Shown here piece after piece: positions 27,920 through 36,226 of a stretch of 55,604 nt of DNA. Source of the DNA: a virus. Position 1 is the stretch's first letter; every line of letters starts with the position of its first letter. Under the pieces are notes generated by a model, which was not told the origin of the DNA, searched no databases, and saw nothing but the letters and a program-made list of their open reading frames with translations. Location: positions 1-55,604 of the IMG/VR virus record IMGVR_UViG_3300004369_000019. One strand, written 5' to 3'. The position numbers and the translations under genes were made by a program.

Positions 27920-27972
27920 AATATAATTCAAATTCTAATCAATCTATTTAGTGCATTTCTAATAATCATAAT
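27916..27972. repeat. 7-nt direct repeat bounding a 50-nt insertion in the S74 region
   Basis: TCATAAT on the plus strand occurs at 27916-27922 and 27966-27972, exactly 50 nt apart. The intervening DNA holds the stop of the 2233-residue ORF and the CTAAATA motif. Removing one copy plus the intervening segment joins the two S74 fragments in frame. 50 is not a multiple of three, which explains the frame change. Confidence 0.85.
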
Positions 27973-30900
27973 GTTTGTCTTCAGTAAGAAGTCAGACCTT
28001 CTTCCTCTTCTTCCACCTCCTCTTTCACCTCCTCTTCTAGCAGGTCTACCTCCCGGACGTGGTGGACGTGGAGCAGGTCTTGGTCTAGGTCTTGGTGCAG
28101 GTCTTGGTGGATAACCACTTCCTAATGCTCTTCTCCTATTTGCGCTTGGTGCTGGACTTGGTGCTGGTCTTGGACGTGTTCTCCGTCTTGGTGGTGTTGG
28201 TCTTGGATGATACTTCTTAATACTTCCTCTCTTAAGTGGAAGTTTATTGATGGGGAATCCTTCTCCTTTCTTCTCAAATTTCTTCTCACCACGCTTGGTA
28301 ACTTTCTTAGATGCCTTTGGATGCTGTGTAGCAATTAGAGTTGCTCCATACTTCCACAATTGAGGTTCACCCTTATTGTAGAATCCATAATCTTTATCCT
28401 CTGGTTTAATTATATCAATTCTATTACTCTTCACACCCTTCTTCTGAAGTTTTCTTGCCTTCTTAGTGGTATCAATTATAACCATTTCGCCATTTCTCTT
28501 TTGACGAACTGCAATTGAAGTTGTCTTTTTTTTACCTCCTATTGGTCTTGCAGGTTTTCCTCTACCAGGATACTTCTTAGGGGGAAGTGGATATCCTTCT
28601 GCTTTAAATGCTTTCTTAGCGTCTTTGTTTCCTCCTCTTTCCCTAATCTGGTCAAAAGTTAAATATCTAGTTTTACCTTTGTTTTTACCTTTTTTAATTG
28701 TATAAGGAACATACCAAACAGGAAGTGCTTTTCCTTTCTTATCAAAGACGTATTTAACTTTAGCAGTTTTAATCTTTGGTCTAGGTCTCTTGCCTGAAGG
28801 CGGTGTAGGTTGAGGATCTCCTGTAGGATTCCCTTTGTTAGGGAGATTCACTGGAGGAAACGGGTCTTCGTGGGGTTTTGGCTCCTCCGGTGGTGGTGGT
28901 GGTGGTGGTTTCCTCTTGTTGTGAGAAAGTAGACCTTCTGAAATATAAGTATGAGCACCTTCAACTGTGATATGAACAACTGGTCCATTTTCAACAGTTT
29001 CAATACTCTTCAATGTTTGTCCAGAAACTTCATCACCGACTTCCATGTCTCTGGCTTCTTTCCAAGAGTCACCAACACGGAACTTGTGGTAAATTGAACA
29101 AGTTATTTCACTTTCACTAAAGATTAACTTGAGTTTTTCAACATCTTCTACAATAGAAGCATGAATGACTGGATAATCGCCATATTCAAAAGTATCTTCA
29201 TGATATGTTTTGACCATATCACCGACTACCAGATCTCCTGCTCTCTTCTGAGAACCATCGTGCATTAAAATTAATGCATTAGGATCTGGACATACCACCG
29301 GGGGTCGTGGGCGAATCGGGTCACCGCCGCCATCGGGACCTGGATCAATAGGATCAGGTTCTGGAACAACTGGATATTGTGGTCTTTGAGGTTGTGGACC
29401 TGGTGGTTGTGGTCTCGGTCTTGGTCTAGGTCTTGTAGGCTGAGTGGGTACGCCTGGTCCTCTTGGTCCTGGACGAGGACGTGGATCTGGTTCTGGTCTT
29501 GGTGGTTTTGGTTTTTTCTTAGTACACTTGAGAAGAACTTTTGGATCACCAACTTCAGCGATAGGAAGTAAAGTACATTTCCGACTCTTAGGAATTTTCC
29601 ATCTTCTAACATAGAATCTTTTCGCAACATCACTACCAACGCAAGTAAATTGATCTTCTGCTGCGGTTGTTATTTCACCTTCTCTTTCACTATTAGTTGG
29701 TGAGTCAACTAATCTAAAAGTTTTAACTCCAGCCGTAAATGTACGCCCAAATTTATTCTTTCTTACACCATCTGCCTTTGGTAGGAAGAAGTTTCCTCTT
29801 AATTGACCATTTTCGTCAGTAACAAATTTTTTATTAACAATTTTACATATTGCTTTACTTGTCTGACCCTTTAACTTCATTCCAGCGCCAGTAATAAATC
29901 CCCAATACTTTCCTTTAGACTGTAAAGTCATGATAAAAGTATCAATATTCAATATTGTAGAATTTGATGCGTAACTAGTAGGCATCAAAGTCTGACTATA
30001 TGGATTTACCCTATAGAATTTTGTTGGTGCATTAAAAGGTCCATCCAGATGATTTATCTTACATACTCTAGAAGAAAATCTAGTATGATGTCTCCAGCCT
30101 CTTATGGCCTTCATTTGAACTTTTCTTTTTCTTACTTTAATTGCAAGTGTATTATGGACTCTAAATCTTCTTCTCTTAGCAGCAATAACTGTTTCCCCAA
30201 CTTGGAAAGTTCCCTTAACCATTTGTATTTCTAATAGTTTGGGGAAAGAAGTATTTGATACTGGAATATCATCAAAGAAAGGATATACCCTTGTAAAGGG
30301 TTTCATTTTGACGGCTCTAAATTCAATATTCCGCATTCTCATCCATTTGCGGAAAGTTACAGATACAAATCTTGCGCCAACTTTTACTCTCTTAGCCCAG
30401 AATGGGTTTTTAATCGGAACTGCACCTATTCCATCTTTATTAATTTTAATTTTTCTCTGCCCAAATATTCTTTTTCTTAATCTCTTTCTATCACCTTTTC
30501 TGTTTGGTCGATCTCCTTTAACTTTATCGCCTCTTCTATCTGGAACACCTTTCCAATGATTTCTCCAATCTCTCCAAGTAACTCCACCCCAACCCCAATT
30601 GGGGTTGTTTTTCATTTTCCTCATTTGTCGATTGGTAAACCAGTATTTACCTCTTCTATTATTAAATCCTACACAACCACCTCTATTTTGTTGAACCCAT
30701 GCATCGGTTTCTGGTTGAAGCGTAAGTTCTCCCTGATAAAATATATCGACAATAGTATTAATTGGAACGTTCTGTGTTGCATATGGTTGTACAATTTCAA
30801 CTTGCTCATCATAGTCTAATGTGATTACTCTTCCAGTTTTTCTAACACCTTCACCAATTAAATTAGAATCATATTCTGGATCCAAATTAACAGAATCTAC

Positions 30901-33900
30901 TACATCTGTTCCAATTCCAAGATTATTAAATGTACCTAACTCTAAATCAATTTGAGTTGTATAAGGAGCGGCTCTTAATTCTCTCTTTTCAGTATCAACA
31001 GAGTTTTTATTAATTGTAATTTTTAATTGATTTTCTGCTGTAGAGAAATCATCAACAAAGAAACCAGATTTAAATCTATCTAAACCTGTAACGGAGTCTG
31101 TTACCTTAAGAGCAGCCGTGCTACTCTCAAGCATACTTAAAGAAGTATAATATTCAAGTTTTTTAATACGATCTTCAAGATCTCCAATATCATCCATACT
31201 GTAGCGTTTATATTCCGCTACTTCAATTCTTGCATCATCAACGTCTTCTAAGAAAGCTGGTAATGAAATAGTAGCAATTTCAATTGCATTTTCTTTTGAT
31301 GCAGGAACAACTGGTTCTTCTGCTGCAGCTCCCTCCACATTGTGGAAAACACCAGTTTCATCCAAGAAAATTTTATCAACTCTTGGAAGGAAAAATTCAT
31401 AATCTATAACTATTAATTCATCTGATGCAAGAATATGTTGTGATGAATTTCCATCTCCATCAAAAGATCTTCCAAAGAATTCAAATGGTGAGCGTCCACC
31501 TTCAACGACATTATACGCATCTACTCTAGGTCTTAAATCAATAATGTCAGCATGTCTGATTTCATCAGTTTCTGGAATATCCTTATACTTGAAGTTTTTA
31601 TAAGAATTTACAGTTGTAATATCTCCAGTATCTGCAACACCATAATCAGCATAAGAATATAAAATTTTTAACTTTCTCTTTGATGGTTTAACATCTTTTT
31701 TTCTCTTTATATAAGCATAATCATAAATTGTATCTCGATATCCATCTTCTAGCTCATATTTATCAGTTACATTATTATCAGCACCACTTAGTTTTACTAC
31801 TGTAGCAGTTATTTGACTATCTTGAAAACCAATATTTTCTCCTGCTTCAAATGAATCGTCATTTATTAGAACATATGAAATAGTAGTATCATTTACTCTT
31901 TCAATTACCATTCCAATTGCTTCGGATTTAGCACCTTGAAATCTTTCTCCAATAGCAACATCTCTTGTAGTATTTGTTATTCCTCCGATATTAGATAATT
32001 CTAATCTTAGAATATCCGGTTCATTAGTATCATCAGACTCATAGATAGCTAATACATCTGTAACATCAGGTCTAAATAAACAAATTTCTTCATCTTGAAC
32101 ACGAGTTCCATATGGATAATTTCCATATGTTAGACCATCATTTATTGTTGTTGATCCTATTCCAGAACCTCTATCTCTAGACTTATCAATTACAATACTA
32201 CCAACTTTAGTAATAATCTTTACTTTATTTTTTAGATTATTCTTTGTTAGTGTTGCTAGTAATTTTCCTGTTGTATTTGAACCTAAACCTTTAATTGTAA
32301 CTTGTGTAAAATCAGAAGAAAAATCAAATTTATCTTCAGTTAATTCTTCTATAGAACCATCGTCTCTAGTCAAGATATATCTTGATGGATTGAATGGTAA
32401 GAAAGCGCGATCCGTTCCTGCTTGTATTGCAGCAGTCACATTATTGGTAATAGTTACGTCAAAAACTTCTCTGATATCTATAGAAGACTCTACAAGATCT
32501 ACATTACTAACATAATCTTTCGGAAGTTCTGTGTATAGTTTTGCTTCTTCATCAGATCCTTCTAGTCCTTCCTGGAATTTTGCCTGAATCTTTTTAAAGT
32601 CAGATGGAGTAATTTCACTTGTTGGTAGAGAACCTTGATTAATATCTGTAACAGTGGTTATACCACTAATTCTCATGTTAGTTTTTGCTACAGCAGTAAC
32701 CTGAGAATAAGTTATTAATTCTGAATTTTGAGGATTTGTATAAGATACATAATCTCCTACATCAAATATCTTATCTAAATTTACAGTTGCTGAACTTACT
32801 GTAGAAACTCCACCAACTGCTGTTGATATGGAAACTGATCCAATTACATCATTTGTAGCGAATAGTTTAGTATCCGCGTTAAAATACGTTCCATTGGAAT
32901 TTGTTCCATGAACAGATCTAACATTGCTTATACCAAATTCTGTTGATTTTTTAACAACTCTTGAATTTTCTTCAACGCCGTTAAAAATTAATTTTTCACC
33001 AACATTAAATCTTCCATTTACATCATATACAGTTGCAATTCCAGAATTACTAACATCAAATCTTAAGTGTGCTATCGATCCAGTAGCTTTTCCTTTTATA
33101 TGAATTGGAGTTGTTAATGTAACTGGAGCATTAAGTTCCAATTCTACATATGGTCTAACGTCATATAATGCTAAATCGAAGACATTAAGATCCAAATTAG
33201 TAGCATCATATGAACCATCTTCTAATTCATAATCCCATACTCTAGCAACTCCAATTTCTTTACCTGCTGCAATAGTTTGAGCAGTTCCTACTCTTTCATC
33301 TCTAAGTGTAACATAAAAACTTGTTTGAATTCCTATAGTTGGATATCCATATACTCGATTTAATTGTAAAGTAGGTCCAGTATTATACTTTATCTGCTGA
33401 TCTAGTAGTTTTTTAGTTGTTCTTGGTTTTTTAAAATCTAGATATGTTGGAGTTGGAATTTCAGTCTCAAATCCATTTACATATGCTTTTAATGGAGAAA
33501 TTTTATAAACTCCAAGATCGTCATCTGGTTGTTGACCTTGAATTGTAGTTTGTCCTTGATCATAAACTCCATCATTTCCTTCTTTATCATTCAAGGATTC
33601 TAAGACATCGATATCCGGAGCGGCAACATAAAAATCTCCAGCAATATCATCTACTATTTCCGCTAATCTCTTATCAAATTCTGTTTGCTGAGCACTTCTA
33701 TTTCTATTAACTACTTCTCCATTGATAACTTCCATGATCTGAATGAAGTTTTCAAGATCATCGTTTTCATCTAAATCTATTTTTACCAGGTCAATATCTA
33801 TCTTAAATCGATCTGCTCCAGGTGCTGTGAAATTTGAAAATCCCTGAGCGTTATCTAAAAGGTTTTCATCATCAACATACGTTACAATTTCTTCATTAAC

Positions 33901-34629
33901 TATAAATCCAATTTTATATGTTGGTTGGTCATCATATTGATCTAGTAATAATGTTTTTTCTTCACATTCTACAAAATGACCTCTAATATAATAAACACCT
34001 TCATTAATATGAACAGCAGATCCTATTTCGTTTGGGTTTGTTGAAATGCACTGAAGGACAGGATCTAATGAATTAAAAATAATTACATTTGATAGATCTT
34101 CTTGAACTGCTGCATTTGGATCATCATTTTCAAATTCTTCTGCTAAGTTATTCGTGGTTTGGAAACCATCTTCAGTTAAAAGTACTTCTCCGGCAGTAAA
34201 ACCTGTAAATGATTTTGTTGATGCATCAGAACTTAGGTATCTAATATAAAAAGTATGTAATCCTCTCTCAGAAGTTGTTGCTGGTTGATAAGAGTCAATT
34301 TTAGCTCTAATTCCAGATGTTTGACCAACAATAATCTCACCAACAAGATCGGCAGCATATTCTAGAATTCCTTTTCCGTTATAAGTTTCTTCAACGATAA
34401 CGCATGGATATTTCTCATAATATTGAACTTCACCACCAGAAATTGCTCTACCTTCTTTAAAAAAATGATCTCCAAACTTTTCAATCTGAGATTGAAGTAT
34501 TGACTGGAGAGTTGTTAGCTCTCTAGCCTGAATTGGATAACCAGGTTTAAATAGGACGCGATAAAAATCATCGTCCCTGTCAAAATCATCATAATAAGGA
34601 GCGGTATTTAAGTTAAATTCCTGTGGCAT
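27928..34629 (-). CDS. DUF4815 baseplate/fibre protein carrying a Hint domain and half an S74 domain
   Basis: 2233 residues. The N-terminus (MPQEFNLNTAPYYDDFDRDD, FKPGYPIQARELTTLQSILQ) is the DUF4815 signature; the family part runs to about residue 1650, with FTRVYPFFDDIPVS and VKTFRLVDSPTNSEREGEIT as late markers. Then come a Pro/Arg-rich linker (about 1700-1779), a 125-residue Hint domain (Cys1780 to Asn1904), a second proline run with seven consecutive Pro, a Lys/Arg-rich region of ~250 residues, an Arg/Pro/Gly linker, and finally SDFLLKTN (Ser2212), the first residues of an S74 domain, cut off at 2233. It occupies the T4 gp9/gp10 position after gp8. The family part probably belongs to the baseplate periphery; the cassette is unusual. 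Confidence 0.85.
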   Translation of the reverse strand: MPQEFNLNTAPYYDDFDRDDDFYRVLFKPGYPIQARELTTLQSILQSQIEKFGDHFFKEGRAISGGEVQYYEKYPCVIVEETYNGKGILEYAADLVGEIIVGQTSGIRAKIDSYQPATTSERGLHTFYIRYLSSDASTKSFTGFTAGEVLLTEDGFQTTNNLAEEFENDDPNAAVQEDLSNVIIFNSLDPVLQCISTNPNEIGSAVHINEGVYYIRGHFVECEEKTLLLDQYDDQPTYKIGFIVNEEIVTYVDDENLLDNAQGFSNFTAPGADRFKIDIDLVKIDLDENDDLENFIQIMEVINGEVVNRNRSAQQTEFDKRLAEIVDDIAGDFYVAAPDIDVLESLNDKEGNDGVYDQGQTTIQGQQPDDDLGVYKISPLKAYVNGFETEIPTPTYLDFKKPRTTKKLLDQQIKYNTGPTLQLNRVYGYPTIGIQTSFYVTLRDERVGTAQTIAAGKEIGVARVWDYELEDGSYDATNLDLNVFDLALYDVRPYVELELNAPVTLTTPIHIKGKATGSIAHLRFDVSNSGIATVYDVNGRFNVGEKLIFNGVEENSRVVKKSTEFGISNVRSVHGTNSNGTYFNADTKLFATNDVIGSVSISTAVGGVSTVSSATVNLDKIFDVGDYVSYTNPQNSELITYSQVTAVAKTNMRISGITTVTDINQGSLPTSEITPSDFKKIQAKFQEGLEGSDEEAKLYTELPKDYVSNVDLVESSIDIREVFDVTITNNVTAAIQAGTDRAFLPFNPSRYILTRDDGSIEELTEDKFDFSSDFTQVTIKGLGSNTTGKLLATLTKNNLKNKVKIITKVGSIVIDKSRDRGSGIGSTTINDGLTYGNYPYGTRVQDEEICLFRPDVTDVLAIYESDDTNEPDILRLELSNIGGITNTTRDVAIGERFQGAKSEAIGMVIERVNDTTISYVLINDDSFEAGENIGFQDSQITATVVKLSGADNNVTDKYELEDGYRDTIYDYAYIKRKKDVKPSKRKLKILYSYADYGVADTGDITTVNSYKNFKYKDIPETDEIRHADIIDLRPRVDAYNVVEGGRSPFEFFGRSFDGDGNSSQHILASDELIVIDYEFFLPRVDKIFLDETGVFHNVEGAAAEEPVVPASKENAIEIATISLPAFLEDVDDARIEVAEYKRYSMDDIGDLEDRIKKLEYYTSLSMLESSTAALKVTDSVTGLDRFKSGFFVDDFSTAENQLKITINKNSVDTEKRELRAAPYTTQIDLELGTFNNLGIGTDVVDSVNLDPEYDSNLIGEGVRKTGRVITLDYDEQVEIVQPYATQNVPINTIVDIFYQGELTLQPETDAWVQQNRGGCVGFNNRRGKYWFTNRQMRKMKNNPNWGWGGVTWRDWRNHWKGVPDRRGDKVKGDRPNRKGDRKRLRKRIFGQRKIKINKDGIGAVPIKNPFWAKRVKVGARFVSVTFRKWMRMRNIEFRAVKMKPFTRVYPFFDDIPVSNTSFPKLLEIQMVKGTFQVGETVIAAKRRRFRVHNTLAIKVRKRKVQMKAIRGWRHHTRFSSRVCKINHLDGPFNAPTKFYRVNPYSQTLMPTSYASNSTILNIDTFIMTLQSKGKYWGFITGAGMKLKGQTSKAICKIVNKKFVTDENGQLRGNFFLPKADGVRKNKFGRTFTAGVKTFRLVDSPTNSEREGEITTAAEDQFTCVGSDVAKRFYVRRWKIPKSRKCTLLPIAEVGDPKVLLKCTKKKPKPPRPEPDPRPRPGPRGPGVPTQPTRPRPRPRPQPPGPQPQRPQYPVVPEPDPIDPGPDGGGDPIRPRPPVVCPDPNALILMHDGSQKRAGDLVVGDMVKTYHEDTFEYGDYPVIHASIVEDVEKLKLIFSESEITCSIYHKFRVGDSWKEARDMEVGDEVSGQTLKSIETVENGPVVHITVEGAHTYISEGLLSHNKRKPPPPPPPEEPKPHEDPFPPVNLPNKGNPTGDPQPTPPSGKRPRPKIKTAKVKYVFDKKGKALPVWYVPYTIKKGKNKGKTRYLTFDQIRERGGNKDAKKAFKAEGYPLPPKKYPGRGKPARPIGGKKKTTSIAVRQKRNGEMVIIDTTKKARKLQKKGVKSNRIDIIKPEDKDYGFYNKGEPQLWKYGATLIATQHPKASKKVTKRGEKKFEKKGEGFPINKLPLKRGSIKKYHPRPTPPRRRTRPRPAPSPAPSANRRRALGSGYPPRPAPRPRPRPAPRPPRPGGRPARRGGERGGGRRGRRSDFLLKTNIMIIRNALNRLIRI
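27945..27951 (-). promoter_or_regulatory. Late promoter motif CTAAATA inside the S74 insertion
   Basis: CTAAATA, 25 nt before the ATG of the S74 fragment. It lies wholly within the 50-nt inserted segment and still codes for part of the 2233-residue ORF. Confidence 0.55.
28889..28909 (-). repeat. Seven-copy GGT (ACC on the coding strand) microsatellite
   Basis: Seven perfect triplets on the plus strand, read on the coding strand as a run of seven proline codons just after the Hint domain. The length is a multiple of three, so slippage would change the linker without shifting frame. Confidence 0.9.
28918..29292 (-). other. Hint (bacterial intein-like) domain within the DUF4815 protein
   Basis: Residues 1780-1904. 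It opens CPDPNALILMHDGSQKRAGD, an intein block A pattern with Cys1; block B is TCSIYHKF with His1848; the end is VEGAHTYISEGLLSHN, matching blocks F and G with His1903-Asn1904. There is no room for a homing endonuclease. The next residue is Lys, not Cys, Ser or Thr, so standard splicing is not expected. A-type BIL domains with a non-nucleophilic +1 residue can cleave at one or both ends. Flanking proline-rich linkers fit an exposed cleavable joint. Activity is inference. Confidence 0.85.
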
Positions 34630-34635
34630 GATTTC

Positions 34636-36189
34636 TTAGAATTGCAAAATAACTTTAACGTCTTCTTTTTGACTCTTTGATCTTGTGATCGCCGGTCTGT
34701 TATCGACATATATGATGTCTCCTGAATATTTCTTTACTTCTGGAGGTGCAACACCATTCGTAAAATATTGTCCTAGATTGTAGGTAGTACTATTTATAGA
34801 TGTTGTTAGACCTGTGAAGTCTTCATCTATGTCTAATTCAATTGATCCACCGGAGATAGTCAAATTTCCAGTATCACCAATATCATTAGTAAATCTATGC
34901 TGAATATATCCATATTCTGGTATTCTCTGAGAACCATCTGTATTGAATCCAACTTGAGATTTATCCTGCCAGTATTTCAAAACTCCAGTTGTTTCGTCAT
35001 AAGATACTACTCTTCCAACAGCTGTGCTTCCTAAACCAACAGTTTGAGTTATTTCAGAATCAAACTCAAATGCAGCAGAACTATATCCAACTCCTGTTAA
35101 TTTTAATGCATAAACCGCACTAACTTTATCTTCAACAAGAAGTTCATTAGAACCATTTTTAGTTGGATTATGAACTATTCCAACTCTTGCGATTTGGTTT
35201 CCAACAACAAAATCTGGATTATCAGAATCATTTTCAATCCTTGTATATAAGAGAATATTGGTTGAACCAAGTTCTTTATAAATGTCTGCTCCATGTCCTC
35301 CTGGAGGAGGAATAATTACATCAAATGTTGGGATTTTATCTCCAAAATTTAAAGATGAATTTGTTAAATCTACTCTTCCGTGAGTATATCCTTCTCCACC
35401 ATCAGAAACGGTTATACTATCAACTTCAGATTCATTATTAATAATAATAGTACATTCTGCTCCTTCTCCATCGCCACTGATAGGTATATTATTGTAAGTT
35501 ACACCACCAGTTCCTAGTCCTGATCCTCTATCCGTAATAGTTACGATTTTAATTTGACCACTTGTTTGTGCAGTATCTCGCATAGAATCAAATGTTGTAT
35601 CAGTATCCCAATTTTTAGGAACAGGAATAAAATTAATCGAGTCAAATTTTACAATGTCCGCTGGTTTAATAGTGTATAGATATTTCCATACATACCCATC
35701 TCCACTATCTCCAGGAATCTGTGGTTCCAAATCTGTAAATAAAGGTTCGTCAAGAGATGGTCTTCCTTCTGGATTTTCTGGATCAGATCCATTTTGTAGG
35801 CAAATATAAACTCTGAAGTCACTATTGATAATATAAAAGTTTGATGAATAAAGACTTGTAGCGTTTGATGGTTTAGATAAGTTTGTTCTACTGATATCAT
35901 GGCGATACATATCGTAAGTAGTACCAGAACTCCAAGTAATTTTTCTAATTACCTGACGAATATCTTGTGAAGAAATTCTTTTAAGAGCAATCATGGTATC
36001 CCAATAATCAAATTCTTGCTCAAAAGAATCTTTTGGAGCAGGAGGAGATACATCCCAATTGCTAACAACATCTGTGGGATTTGGAAGTCCTATAAATGCG
36101 TAGAAAACATTATTTTCCGCATCTTCTGCAAGATCCAGAAAATTTTGCGAATTCAAAATTCTAATTTGATCAGTTATAATAGCGGACAT
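34636..36189 (-). CDS. gp8: Baseplate wedge subunit gp8
   Basis: 517 residues (T4 gp8 is 334). Family features are IRILNSQNFLDLAEDAENNV, FYAFIGLPNPTDVVSNWDV, IALKRISSQDIRQVIRKITW, SSGTTYDMYRHDISRTN and GDGYVWKYLYTIKPADIVKF. gp8 binds the upper part of the wedge beside gp7. Relative to T4 there is extra sequence about residues 215-300 with GxG(L/Y) repeats (DRGSGLGTG, DGGEGYTHG). It lies between the giant gp7-position protein and the DUF4815 protein, exactly the T4 place. CTAAATA is 30 nt upstream, overlapping the end of the giant gene. Confidence 0.88.
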   Translation of the reverse strand: MSAIITDQIRILNSQNFLDLAEDAENNVFYAFIGLPNPTDVVSNWDVSPPAPKDSFEQEFDYWDTMIALKRISSQDIRQVIRKITWSSGTTYDMYRHDISRTNLSKPSNATSLYSSNFYIINSDFRVYICLQNGSDPENPEGRPSLDEPLFTDLEPQIPGDSGDGYVWKYLYTIKPADIVKFDSINFIPVPKNWDTDTTFDSMRDTAQTSGQIKIVTITDRGSGLGTGGVTYNNIPISGDGEGAECTIIINNESEVDSITVSDGGEGYTHGRVDLTNSSLNFGDKIPTFDVIIPPPGGHGADIYKELGSTNILLYTRIENDSDNPDFVVGNQIARVGIVHNPTKNGSNELLVEDKVSAVYALKLTGVGYSSAAFEFDSEITQTVGLGSTAVGRVVSYDETTGVLKYWQDKSQVGFNTDGSQRIPEYGYIQHRFTNDIGDTGNLTISGGSIELDIDEDFTGLTTSINSTTYNLGQYFTNGVAPPEVKKYSGDIIYVDNRPAITRSKSQKEDVKVILQF

Positions 36190-36219
36190 TTTTTACTTTA
36201 GCGGTAAAATTTTTCTAAT

Positions 36220-36226
36220 TATTTAG
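36220..36226 (-). promoter_or_regulatory. Late promoter motif CTAAATA for gp8
   Basis: CTAAATA, 30 nt before the ATG at 36189, overlapping the stop of the giant gene. Confidence 0.68.

Noticed and set aside
27925-27940. Programmed -1 frameshift joining the two S74 ORFs
   Set aside because: The only overlap before the stop reads AGA ATT TGA, with no slippery heptamer; a -1 slip would need an ATT/AAT mismatch. The 50-nt insertion with direct repeats explains the frame change better, and frameshifting would still leave extra residues inside the domain.
28918-29292. A splicing intein with homing endonuclease
   Set aside because: The domain is only 125 residues, without endonuclease motifs, and the +1 residue is Lys, which cannot accept the splicing ester.
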